DNA from: Crambe crambe
Lineage: Eukaryota > Porifera > Demospongiae > Poecilosclerida > Crambeidae
DNA: 64,000 nucleotides
Assembly (NCBI GenBank): GCA_963924555.1
Contig: OZ004592.1
Span: 1,054,001-1,118,000, forward strand
Direction: 5' to 3'
Notes under the pieces: model-generated
What the model saw: the letters and a program-made list of their open reading frames with translations, nothing else
Told to the model about the DNA's origin: nothing
Databases searched by the model: none
Made by a program: the position numbers and the translations under genes
Part shown: one piece after another, positions 1-10,836 of the stretch
How the letters are laid out: each line of letters starts with the position of its first letter
How positions within the stretch are numbered: the stretch's first letter is position 1

Positions 1-505
1 TATTGTTCTAAGTGATAGTGCCTTTTCAAAGGTTTCCTCGCAAGGAGTTGTGAGAAGGTGCAGCAGGTGCTTGAGTTCACAGCCGAGGTGAACCTTGGTG
101 ATGTGGTCCGCAGGAAGGTTGCTCTTGCCGTACTTGTGCCCGCACACAGGACAGGCAAAGTCATCTGTGAACACTGGGATGGTGATAACGCGAAGGACTG
201 TGGCAATTGCTCTGGCGCCTTGAATACCTTGCTCCCTGGCCTCATCCCATAGTCTCATCCAACTAATATCACGGGAGAGAGCAGCAAGGTTCTCACGTGA
301 AGACACTAGGGACCAAATGTGGTCACGATCAGCAGCCTGGAGTTTGTCTTTGACTGCTCTCAGGGTGAGATGATTTTCAAAATTCTCTTCTTGCTGCAAA
401 ATAACTTCTGTCAGATTGGTCTTATAAACCTGCTCCAGGAACTTGCACTGCTGAATCACTAGTGGCTCAGAATCTTTCTCCCTCAGACAGTTGAATACCT
501 CCACA
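1..505 (-). CDS. Unrecognised partial coding exon, zinc-finger-like
   Basis: The reverse strand is open from the left edge up to a likely splice acceptor (CATCAG, read on the minus strand) at about 506-511. An in-frame stop lies a few codons further upstream with no ATG between, so this must be an internal exon or a gene fragment. About 168 residues are visible: a helical, charged N-terminal stretch, then a Cys/His cluster (CPVCGHKYGKS followed by H-I-T-K-V-H) that looks like a C2H2-type zinc finger, then a leucine-rich stretch. I do not recognise the family. Because a plus-strand promoter and gene begin just upstream, the missing 5' exon would have to lie beyond or inside that gene. A transposon-derived or broken gene is possible. 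Confidence 0.45.
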
Positions 506-536
506 CTGATGGACACCTTTTGGGTGTAGGCCTAGG

Positions 537-580
537 CCGCATGCGCGAATCGCGTGATTACGATAGCGCATGCGCATTGG
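537..580. promoter_or_regulatory. NRF1-like promoter elements plus inverted CCAAT box
   Basis: A perfect NRF1 palindrome GCGCATGCGC lies at 566-575, directly followed by ATTGG (an inverted CCAAT). A second, partial copy (GCATGCGCG) starts at 539. This CG-rich patch sits in AT-rich surroundings just ahead of the membrane-protein gene, which is where NRF1 sites occur in animal housekeeping promoters. Function is inferred from motif and position only. Confidence 0.5.
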
Positions 581-596
581 CAGGCAAAAAAGAATT

Positions 597-1250
597 ATGG
601 CTACTACTACTACTCGAAGTCGAAGGATAGTCGAAGTAAGTGGAGATGGAGTGGAGGCAACTTTACTGCAAGGAGAGATGGTTTCAGCCCAAGAAGTTCC
701 ATCCAGAGTTGTCTTCCTAAAGAAAGAGATCTACATCAAAACCAACTTCTACATCGACCAATCCAGGCCATATTTCACAAAAAAGTTCACTAAATACTTC
801 AACATTTGGGGCCATTATTGGTACTTCCTCATATACTTCATCATCAGTCTATTTACACCATTAATTGGTGGTATTTTTGGCTTCATCTGGTTTGCTTTTG
901 GGGTGCTCTTCTTTCTCCTTTATTTGCAGCACATGTATGTCAATATCTTCACAATGCCCTATGTTCTGATGCAACCAAGTCTCCCTGATAACAAACTCTC
1001 CACATCCAATGCCTTTTTTATAATATCGTACGCAAGCTACACTGCACTCCATGGAGAGACTGCTGAGATAAGCCTAGGGGGGATTAATCTGGAAGGAGGG
1101 AGGTTTAAAGTGCAAGCATTTCGCAAGTCAGCTATGCGCTGTATGAAGCTGTGTGTGGTGCTTTCAACGTTGGGTTTCTTGGGCTCCATGTGGGCAATGG
1201 ATTACAGCCTGGCATTTGCAATTGTTCTTTATGGAGCACCTGATCAATAA
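597..1250 (+). CDS. Unrecognised multipass membrane protein
   Basis: An uninterrupted single exon of 217 codons starting MATTTTRSRR. An in-frame ATG at 570 would add nine residues, but it overlaps the NRF1 palindrome, so 597 is preferred. The N-terminal ~75 residues are soluble. A long hydrophobic block (about residues 78-120) fits two close membrane spans, and a C-terminal hydrophobic block (about 182-212) fits one or two more. Between them is a soluble loop with a HGETAEISLGG segment. No signal peptide is obvious. I do not recognise the family. It is tail-to-tail with VPS11, whose stop is 268 bp away. Confidence 0.6.
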   Translation: MATTTTRSRRIVEVSGDGVEATLLQGEMVSAQEVPSRVVFLKKEIYIKTNFYIDQSRPYFTKKFTKYFNIWGHYWYFLIYFIISLFTPLIGGIFGFIWFAFGVLFFLLYLQHMYVNIFTMPYVLMQPSLPDNKLSTSNAFFIISYASYTALHGETAEISLGGINLEGGRFKVQAFRKSAMRCMKLCVVLSTLGFLGSMWAMDYSLAFAIVLYGAPDQ

Positions 1251-1517
1251 GACTTTCGTGTGTGAATGTGTTTCTCTCCTTTGAATGTGTGACTGAGTAC
1301 TACATATAACTAGCTAGCTGGATAACTATAATCTATATATAGAATTTCAATTTCCTACTTTTTTCCACCACACTAGCACTATGTAAACATACTAAATTTT
1401 TCTTTGAACACAATACATCTATTTAAGTGACACTTTGAATTCCAAAAAAAATAGTGCAGGAGAACAGCTATGACGCTATGACAGGTAGAGAACAAACAAT
1501 ATAAAATAGGAACCAGT

Positions 1518-4500
1518 TTATATGTGTGCCACATCTCTGCCACGCTGTCTTGGGTCACTTTTATCCACCTTTGGCTGAGAGGATGTATAAAGATATTCAA
1601 TCACTTTGTGTGGAGAATGCTACTGTCTTTGGTCAAGCAGTACCAAGGTATGTAACTGACTTACCTTGTTAAAAACTCCCCTTCCAAAGTAATCAGCCAC
1701 AACACTGAAGCCATCTGCAGATCTGGTGAGCTGTGAAGGAGTAAAGTGATCAACCAACCTTCCCCCCCAAAAAATCTTTGAAGGGGAAAATAACTTGCCT
1801 GCGAGTGGAACTGCTCATGGAGATCTGTAGTTTCCTCCTGGCATTGAATAACATCCAACACTTTCCTAAAGTTAGAGTGAGAGAAGAAGAAGGAGAATAA
1901 GAAGATGTCTGGCTTGAAACCTGATCACTTATCACACCATACCTGTTATTCCTGGCACAGATGGAACACTCGTGCTCAAACTCATCATCAAGACATCCCT
2001 GGTGAAAGGAGTGCTGACACAGAAAGTGGACAGCAGGAAGAGAGAGACCACGCTTGCACAAACTACACTTCATCACCTGGAAGATTTTGGCCCTGAGAAA
2101 GATCATCGCTAAATAAACGTAACTCTTCATCCAAAACCTACTTTGTTTGAAGTTCTTTGATTTGCTCCCTCATCTTGGTTGTATCGTCTCTATACTGCTT
2201 AATCAACTGCTCATCCTGCGAATCCAATGGAAATAATTAGTTGCAAATGAATGGTCAAAATGAAGCTTCTTTTGATGCTGTCCAGAGCTACAACTCACAA
2301 ACAAAGAAATACTCACTTCCGCAATTTGTTCATTGACTTCCTTCAAGTGTTTCACAATATATGGCTGTATTGAGTAAAAACGATACTCTTGATAAGAAGC
2401 AGTAGTGTTTTCCCCCAAATAACAAGTACATACCTTGATGTCACTCAGAGTGGAGCAGCTGCTTTCAGCCAAGGTCTGGACCACCATGAGGGGTGGCATC
2501 AGATTGTTGTCCTCAATGTGGCGCAGAACCTCAACAATCTTGTCCTTGCAGTCATCCTTGGAAGCAAAGTATGAGAGGGCCTGGACCCACAGGTTGGGAT
2601 CCTTACGACTGACATAATAATAGACAGAGATAAAGTGAGGACATAGGATCTGGCCAATGCATAGAAACTAAGTAATGGGAGGGATTTCCCGATCTAGGGT
2701 GCTACTCCAGGGGCCTTCCACTGATTAAGGAGTGGTATTCCAGGGACCTTCCACTGATTAAGGGGTGGTATTCCAGGTGCTTATTCAGGATTTCAATACG
2801 CACCCATGTCTCTTGCATGTATCCATAACAATATCATAGTCGTCATGCTCCATGTGGTAGTTTACGATTTGCTGGAAACTACATAAAAAGGGCAAGTTAG
2901 ATAACACAACATGACGATAATCTACACTTACAGATTAGCCTTCTCATAGAGGTAGAGGATACCTTCCCTGAAGTCGTGCATCTTGGCCAGAACGAGAGCA
3001 TGTTCAATGTCATATGTAGCCTACATAAAAATACAATCAACCTCACGAAAGATCATCTCTTTAAACAAACAAAAGTGCATTGCATTTAGCCTACACAAAC
3101 ACACACAACAAACAAACAAAAACAAACAAAAGTGCATTGCATTTAGCCTACACAAACACACACAACAAACAAACAAAAGTGCCAATTTTAGGGAAAATTC
3201 TGCAGTACTGTACTTGTATGCAACTATGGAATAGTGACCTCAGGTCTCTTGAGAAGCTCCAGGGCTTTTTCCTCTTTGTTCCTTCTCTCCCCCTTCCGAC
3301 AGTTTCCAATCTCTCCTAGGTAGAGCTCCAGGAGTGTGTTGTATGCCACGTCAGCCAAATGTTGGTGCACCTACCACAGAGAGCATTAAATAGGTGGTTT
3401 CTTCCTACGTAGTCTTGTATCCAGGCCTACTTTTTGGTCAGTTAATCTACTGATCTTACTTTGGTCTGTGATTCTAGAAAATGCATAAGATGCTGTTTTT
3501 GGTTGACGAAAATCTTGATGAATTCAGCTGGATTCGAGTAGTCAGGGTAACTCCCTGCTCGTTTTATGAGGCAGAAACCATAAATGAATCACATGACTTC
3601 AAAGCCAGTCACTCACTGAGATTGGAAGTGTCCATTCCCTTGGGGATCCAGTCAGTGCATAAGCTGTTGAGGAGTTTTGTGGTGGCGTCCGGTAACTGAT
3701 TCATCAGCTGCTTTCCATACCTCCTCATGTTGGCTTCTGCCTAAAACAAAAAGAAGGAAAGAAAGAAAGAAAGATAAATCACCAGGAAAGGTTGCCCAGG
3801 CATTTCCCTTTTTGTCTGAAAGTATAGCAGGTGTTTGAATCAGAGCAGGTGTTTGAATTAGTGCAGATTCAGTGCTCTAGTATAGCAGGTGTTTGAATCA
3901 GAGCAGGTGTTTGAATTAGTGCAGATTCAGTGCTCTAGTATAGCAGGTGTTTGAATCAAGTGCTCATGTGATTTGTTATAATTGACTCTGTATAGTGACC
4001 AAGACATGGTGCTAATACTTACCTCCTTGAAGGGGAGGCGGGCTATGTACTCCATAGCCTCTATGCAGTTGTCCAAGTCCTCCAACTGGATTCGTAGATA
4101 CCTGCAGTCCAAATAAAAATCATACGCACAAGTTTCAAGTTCTGATAGCTAGTTGAAAATAGTCCCAGATTTGACACAAAGTTGTGAAATCATGACTCCA
4201 CTTTGCCCTGGCCCTGGCCATATTCTACCATAAGTATAACCATACCATTCATGTCTCTGGTACTTCTTGGCCAAAGCCATAGCATGATGGTGATAGTTGG
4301 CCTGGCGGCAAACCTTAATGGCTGTCTCAACATCAAACGTTAGAGTCTGGTCTTCCTGCAATAAAGAGATACACCAAATAGTGTAAGAGACTACTCTACA
4401 TGAAAACAGTTAACTTACATCTACAAACTTGTCAAGCTGAGGAATATCCTTTAGTTTGGTGTAGCAGTTGAGCAGGAGGGTAGTATGGTCAGCATTGGCC

Positions 4501-6897
4501 TGTCCTTTCTCATGCAAAGCCTATGGTGGGCATTATTATGGTTTATGGCATGCAAAGCCTATGGTATGTGGGCATTATTAGAAACATGTAAGGTTTATGG
4601 TGGGCATTATTAGAGAAATATATAATTGCACCGACCTTTAGGTAATCAGTGAGGTTATGGATCCTCTGGGCATCCAGAAACTACATTGAAAGAAGCACAT
4701 TATCTCATGTACTCATAATTGATCTCTAAATGGTGCACACCTTCCTGATGACATAAGAAGGCTCCAGCTTGCCAATGGTAAGAATGTATTGAGTGATAGC
4801 ACCATCAAAGTCACCCTTGCTGCAGTGGTAATGTTTCATACGACCTTACCATAGCACACGCATGAAAGTTCAAACCTGTAGAGATGATCGCCATATTGAG
4901 TGAAGATATCAATGAGTCCATCATTGTAGGCTTGACTTCTAGCCAAATTGATAGCAGTGGGATACAGGTTCTTCTTGAAGAGTGTTTCTAGCTTTGTCTT
5001 CGTGTCATTTTCATCCAATCGAATCATCTAATCAATCAATCGATTGTGTGACAATCAATAAGTTAGTGTATAAACACACATTTTATGGTACTTACCCGTC
5101 CATCTTTCAACAAGACATAGAGGGAGCCCCACTCACTGAGAACATCAATAACACGACTATTGAAAGTAGTCTGGTAAGCTGCAAGAGATTAACACATTCA
5201 ACAACCACTTTCATCTTGTTCCTTCCTCCCTTCCCCTCCCCTCCTTTCCTGTCCTTACCCACAAACTGGTTCTGGATGTCGTAGATGGAGAGGGTCATAG
5301 TGTCACTGGACCCTCCTTGACTTGAGGTCAAGGCAGCTGCTCTTCCTCCACCCACCCGACCACCAAGTGTCACAGAAATGAGGTAGCCCCTGTACCAACG
5401 GATAAGAAATTTCTCCCCTACACAGACAGGATGGTGGATGGATGGGAGAAAAGAGAGGAAATGGTAGAATGAATGGTGATTACGGGACTATGTGTTTACC
5501 TTCAAACAACAGACACTGAGCCCTGACTTCAGAGGTATAGAAATGAAAGGCCTGAAAGATAGAAGAAAATCATATTGCGTCTATATGTACAGCGAATATT
5601 GCACAGCAATGTTACCTCCTTCCTGGCTATGACAAACTTGTGCTCTTGGGTGTGGTCAGTCATGGTATTACAGTTGATCTCACAGCCAATCTCATCAAGA
5701 CACACCTGAACATAATGGGAAGAGGGAGAGGAGGGAGAGGGAGAAGGAGGGAGGGAGAGGGAGGATGAGGGGGAGGGGGGAGGGAGGATGAGGGGGAGGG
5801 AGGATGAAGGGGAGGGAGGGGGAGAGAGGGAGAGGGAGGGAGGGGGAGGGAGGATGAGGGGGAGGGAGGGGGAGGCATGAAAAGATTTTAGATATCACGT
5901 ATCCCTCTGGTTTTACCTTCTTGTCAGTGTCACCAGTAAGAATGGCATACACAGCAACAGTAGTAGCCACCATCAAGTAAGTACGACTTCTAAGTTGCCG
6001 AAATCCCAAACCTACAGAAAGAACCAATCAAACATGTATAATCCACCACTAGTTGGAGAAATGTTACTTTTACCTGTGATATACACATTCGGTGTTGCCT
6101 CCTCATGAACCACCCGGAAGCGAGACTGCCTGTCTCGTGCAATGTTTCCTCGTATCATGAGCACAGTACCATCCTTGAACCCAACGGCAATCATGTTCAT
6201 GTTCTCATGAGCAGTAATTGCCATGACTGAGGACTGCTTTGCACCTGGGATCACGGCTCGTATGGTGCGGGCAAGAGTTGGGATCCCTTCTTTTGTCCGT
6301 TTGTCAAAATTCCATACTCTGCCATGTAACAAAAGAGAGAACTTGCTTTCCAGCTCCACCCAACCCCCATCCCCCAATGGATTTTTAAGGGTCTAGTCTC
6401 TCACCTGATGAGTGGAGTCAAGTCTTCATCATCTCCAACTGTGAGGAAGAAGTTGCGTTGCTTCAGCTGGTAGATGAAGTTCACTCGGAGAGCATATGCC
6501 GGAAAGGCTATCATTTCTCTCAGGCTGAGAAGAATGTACAGGTTTCCTCCAGCATGTGCATAGATGGTCAAGGTCAAAGGTTCACATCAAACTAGTAGGC
6601 TAAGCCTAGTGCCTAGTTACAAAGGGGGTGTGGCTTTCAAGAACACTTGTCTAAAAAGACCCGTTTTCAACTGTCATCTTTGTGCTACTGCATTAAAGGA
6701 TATCTCCAAATATCATCTGACCTCTTCCACAGGCACAGCATGTTATTCCCAAGTCCTAAAAGGTGGTGGGCATCATTCAGAATAGAAAGACACTACTACT
6801 CTTAAACTAGTCCTACCTTGAGTTTGTCGAAAGACTGGTTGGTGTCAGGGTCTTTGAGTTCCTCGAATTCGAAGAACTTGAAAATCCTCCACGACAT
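1518..6897 (-). CDS. VPS11: VPS11, core subunit of HOPS/CORVET tethering complexes
   Basis: A multi-exon gene (about twenty exons, short introns) matching VPS11 along its length. The start is at 6897 (MSWRIFKFFEFEELKD), as in other VPS11 N termini. A WD40-like beta-propeller follows (HENMNMIAVGFKDGTVLMIRG at about 6140-6220 is characteristic). Alpha-solenoid/clathrin-repeat exons include LFKKNLYPTAINLARSQ near 4930-4990 and FDVETAIKVCRQANYHHHAM near 4265-4345. The C-terminal RING-H2 is at about 1960-2090 (C-x2-C, CxHxxHxxC, C-x2-C) and is followed by the family end ADYFGRGVFNK. A GTAAGT donor there splices to a last short exon at 1518-1574. VPS11 scaffolds Rab-dependent tethering of late endosomes and lysosomes. 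Exon 1 is 6817-6897. Introns carry several minisatellites, listed separately. Confidence 0.93.
2698..2792. repeat. Short tandem duplication in VPS11 intron
   Basis: About two copies of a ~43 bp unit containing CCTTCCACTGATTAAGG, in an intron of VPS11. The copies differ at a few bases. No coding or splice signal is seen inside. Confidence 0.6.
3062..3182. repeat. 57-bp tandem duplication in VPS11 intron
   Basis: Two near-perfect copies of a 57-bp unit with AGTGCATTGCATTTAGCC and an ACACAC/AAACAAAC-rich spacer. The copies start about 3074 and 3131. It is intronic, and the apparent short reading frames here are produced by the repeat. Confidence 0.75.
3824..3960. repeat. 58-bp minisatellite in VPS11 intron
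   Basis: About 2.3 copies of a 58-bp unit. Each unit is itself built from two AGCAGGTGTTTGAAT half-units plus a TGCAGATTCAGTGCTC spacer. The copies are almost identical, suggesting recent slippage. Confidence 0.8.
5707..5877. repeat. G-rich GGGAGG/GGATGAGG minisatellite, intronic
   Basis: About 170 bp made almost only of G and A on the plus strand, with many GGG and GGGGG runs spaced by A or GATGA. On the VPS11 sense strand it is a CCCTCC polypyrimidine tract inside the intron between the exons at about 5913-6012 and 5618-5707. It can form G-quadruplexes on the plus strand in principle. The proline/serine-rich frames across it are artefacts of the repeat. Confidence 0.85.
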
Positions 6898-6980
6898 CTT
6901 TGATCTTGACTGGTAATCAGTCGAACATAAGGGGCAGGGCACACGTACGTAGATTCGTGCACAGGTACAAGTTCGTGCAC

Positions 6981-7024
6981 TTCCGTATTTTTTAAGTGTA
7001 CAATCCCATTTCCGGTGACACGTG
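6981..7024. promoter_or_regulatory. Candidate VPS11 promoter: ETS-like sites and CACGTG E-box
   Basis: Just upstream of the VPS11 start are ACTTCCG and TTTCCGG cores (ETS-like) and a perfect CACGTG E-box at 7019-7024, about 122 bp from the ATG. In vertebrates, lysosomal genes including HOPS subunits are often driven by MiT/TFE factors through CACGTG-type sites, so the placement is suggestive. Short motifs alone are weak evidence. Confidence 0.3.
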
Positions 7025-7335
7025 TTTGTTTTCATCATGACTGCAATCTGCTGGAAATAAGGAGACCTTTATCTTCTCCATCCTCGAAGAAAGGAAGTCA
7101 CGACAAGAAGACCTAAGACCACAGGATTGCTCTCTCCATAGCTATACCTAGTCTCGCTAGCCAAAAGGTGAAAGAACTGAGGGGGTGGGGCTAGAAGGGG
7201 GTGTGGCTAAATGTTGGTACTTGCGTGTCTGGCTATGGGCACATAATTATCAGAGAGACAGATCGACAGACACACACTATCTACCTGCCCCAGTCACTAC
7301 CTCCACTAGTCTGACCCTTGGTAAAGGGTCGGCCA

Positions 7336-7675
7336 TGCCATACCCACCTAGGTACCTCAGCAAGATGTTCAAAGTGTCATGTTACTGCCCCAGGCCCAGT
7401 GGCCTCGCCCAATGTACCCACCCCAGCCAATATAGGCCTACTGATGAAAGAGAAATGTACCAGCATGGTAGAGAAAGAAGCTCTAATGGTGGGGAAGATT
7501 TCTCTGGAACAAGTCAAGGTGAGATGGATGGCCCCTATGAGAGTGAGATAGCTTCATTTGCTTGCTTTTCTGTAGGAGGAAGATCCTTTATCACAGGCTG
7601 ACTCATGAGGAGGAGATTGCCAGGAAACACAGGGAGAAAGCCAAGATGGAAGTCAGTACTGGGTGGACAGATGAA
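7336..7675 (+). CDS. Possible small two-exon gene, uncertain
   Basis: A plus-strand stretch divergent from VPS11 with an AAG/GTGAGA donor at 7518/7519 and a TTCTGTAG acceptor ending at 7575. In one phase the second exon gives EEDPLSQADS then a stop at 7605-7607. In another phase it gives a K/E-rich helix (RLTHEEEIARKHREKAK) to about 7671. Which is real, and where translation starts, cannot be settled from sequence alone: the frame leading into the first option has no convincing early ATG. Family not recognised. A UTR or noncoding transcript is possible. Confidence 0.25.
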
Positions 7676-7689
7676 GCTGAAGGGACTTG

Positions 7690-9208
7690 AAAAGGAAAGA
7701 AGTGAGGAGGAGAATAATTGTCAAACAGCGGATGTATTTATTTATTTAAGCTGAAGTGGCCCACTCTACAATGCTGCAGAGTAAACAAGTATATTTTCTA
7801 AAGGCAGAGCAACAACTGAAGGATGCACTCGGGAGAAGTCAAGGTAAACAAAGTACATCTTAAGAGTTTCAGTGACTGCCTTCAATCCAGAGGAACACAC
7901 CATGGCTGTTCAGTTTATTCAAGCGGATAAGAGTGGTAGTGAGATGTTAGAATGGAGTGCTGTTGAATATCTGTGGGTGCTCTGGGTAGCTAGAGAGTTT
8001 AGAAACACTGACCTTATTAGAGAGATGTCCTGCAGCTGCCACCGTCTGAGTTGCCAGGTAGTTCTCACATGAATTGGCTTCTCTGTATTATCCTTAAGCA
8101 CATGAGAGGAATTAAGGAGCCAGTGGGTTTCACTCTACATATTGGGTTTCAATGCTCTAAACATTACAATCAGAAGTCACTCTAAAACATTTACAGCCAG
8201 TCTGATTAGAGGGGTTTCACTTTTCTAATGCTGTAGGTCCCCTACTGGTAAAAACAAAAGTGGGACGACAGAATGCCTACAATTTGTCGTCAGATTTTAG
8301 GTTGTCCCAGTGGAAGTCACGTAAACAATTCTTGCGTTTAGACAATGGTTCCATCATGAAGTTAAGTGTATAATAATTATTGTTCTACTAATAGATATTG
8401 TACCCAGTCTAGACTAGACAAGCATACTAAGTGGCTGTGTAGTCAGGCATGATAATTGTCCCCCATACGGTAGCTAGCAAGTTATGGAAGTTATATATTG
8501 GGTGCACATAAACCATAGAACTTCAAAAAACTAGTGCAGACAACACAAGCTATTTGCTCTGGTCCTATAATGGCAAGTGTTATTACATATCCCAATATGA
8601 ACTTTCGCTCCCTACAGGTAATGTTCACAACAGATATTTGAAGAGGATGCATGTGCTACTGAAAGCATTAAAGATTTTAAGTCTGAACATTCAGAAGCAG
8701 CTTTGGATGATGATTGTAACTATCAAAGAATTGAACAAAATTACAACAGTTAACTGTTGGAGAAGACTTTTCATCTGATCATGAAGATGAAAACTATGTT
8801 CCTCTGTGGACTTTGAAAAGCCACTCTCTGCCACAGAGTACAGTAGAGACAATGAAGAGGAGAACCCTATTAATATTGAAAGGAGAACCCTATTAATATT
8901 GAAAGGAGAACCCTATTAATATTGAAAGGAGAACCCTATTGATATTGATAAAGCAATTCTTCAAAAGAAAACATCTGTTGGACAGTTGGTACGAGTTTTT
9001 TTTAAGTGCTTAGTATCATACAATGCCATCTTCAGAGTACAAAAAAACTTCACATAAAAAAAAAAAGATACACGTTCTACTGAATAACAATAATTATTAT
9101 TATTATACAAAACTCAATTATACAATGAATTTGTGACAACAGACAATTTATTATGATCAAAATCTTGAATTTTATGGTTGACATTTGATATGCTCATAAA
9201 ATTCAAAA

Positions 9209-9251
<43 letters not shown>

Positions 9252-9495
9252 GCTCAGTGCTGTGAACAAAAATTAGACGGAAAAATGAATATCTGTGAGA
9301 TTTTTCAGACTTCCCAAACATAAAATGAAACAAACACACAGAACATTAATTACCCCACAGAGTTACATCATAGCAGGCAGGCAGCATTACCTCCCTGGAA
9401 ACAGCTCTTAACAGCTCTAATGTAACCCCGAAAAAAAGAAAGAAAAAAAAAAGAAAAAAAAAAGAAGATTCCTGTGTGAAAAGTTCAAGTAAGAG
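7690..9495. other. Intergenic, AT-rich, with weak coding-like remnants
   Basis: No convincing gene. Around 8630-8950 two short acidic reading frames (one contains DFSSDHEDENYVPLW) look protein-like but are broken into overlapping frames and run into a tandem repeat. They may be remains of a decayed gene or transposon. The rest is AT-rich with A-runs, including one of about 35 A at 9212-9247 and an AAAAAAG-rich patch near 9430-9465. Confidence 0.4.
8858..8951. repeat. 23-bp tandem repeat, four copies
   Basis: Four copies of GGAGAACCCTATTAATATTG plus AAA in direct tandem. The first three are identical and the fourth has one substitution (GATATTGAT). The 23-bp period is not a multiple of three, so it shifts any reading frame. 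Confidence 0.85.
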
Positions 9496-9499
9496 CATT

Positions 9500-10782
9500 T
9501 TATTCTGTCTCACTACTTGTTGAGCTCTGGCTCGAGAGACTTCTCTTGGATTGGACAGAGTTATGACTACTTCTAGTCAGGGGTGAGAAGAATGGGTGTT
9601 TGAGGGCATCGTAGGCTGTGATTCTTTTTCTGGGCTCATAGATGAGCAGCTGCTGTATCAGGTCAAAGAGCTGTTCATGTTCACTGTCCACTGTCAGCAT
9701 GTACCGCTGCAAAGAAAAAAACAAGACCCTTTTCACTATTGAGCTACTCAGATCATCTTTTAGTTCTTTATGCATGGACATCATGAGAATGTGAGAATAT
9801 GAATTTACTATATGAAACTACATCGAATGGAGTGGAAGATTTTTATGTATTTAATTATTTTTGCATTTTCAAAACAACAAATACAGCAACGCCATAAGGA
9901 GCATACATCTGCTATATACTTCCAACTAACCAGTGGCAAATTATCATGAGGTATACAATCTTTTAGGTTAGGGTATCAAATTAGTGTTAATACAACTACA
10001 TATTGCTCCATTATCTCGAAATCACTTTCATTTATGGATCTCTGTTTCCAAAACATCTCTCAATATATCAAAACTTATCGCTCATTCACTCACCTTCAGT
10101 TTACGGCATGTTTCTCTGACATACTTGCCGTCAGGGCTGTCTGGGTCCCAGTCCAACTGCCCGTGCCAAAAGTATTTGGTTTTGTGAGTCTCTCGGTGGA
10201 AGCGAGGGGGAAGAGGTCCCAGAATGACCTCCATCATGGCTAAGTGTTCTAGGTTGTCATGTGTCTGAGCAAGAAAAAGGAAGAATTCTGATGTGAATGT
10301 TACACAGCTTAGCCAAAATCTCTTAAATCATGTGTTTGAACGTGGAAGGAAAGAAGACTGATGACAGGTGGTAAGAGACATTTGGCCCTTATCCCACAAA
10401 GTATTATGCTCAAGCAAGGATTGGTTCAACTCCCTGTCCCAATATACTGCTTCTTTATAGATACTGTCAATGGGATGTGTCACCCTCTCCACTCACAAAC
10501 CTTCCCACTTCTCTCAATACTGCTTCCTTATAAATACATATGGACTATGGTCTTGATGGTCATCTGTTATGGCACACTTCCTCTATGTTATGAGATCAGT
10601 AAAGGAACCTACTCCTAATAAAAGCCACATTCACATGTCTCTTTACATACAAAGCTAATTGCATGATCGAATCAGCCATGGTTGTATTGGATACTTACTT
10701 GAAAGAGAGTGTGCCCTCTGTACAGTTCAAACATGATGCAACCTATACTCCAGAGGTCACAGGGGTGATTCCAACCAAGCTC

Positions 10783-10836
<54 letters not shown>

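Noticed and set aside
5660-6027. Proline/serine-rich minus-strand frame
   Set aside because: It is translation of the CCCTCC intronic minisatellite running out of a real VPS11 exon.
8554-8778. Possible small gene on the plus strand
   Set aside because: Protein-like pieces occur in several frames with stops and a 23-bp repeat; no coherent gene model could be built, so only noted as remnants.
9212-9247. Poly-A run as a LINE or SINE tail
   Set aside because: No recognisable element body, internal promoter boxes or target duplication next to it; a simple A-run is enough.
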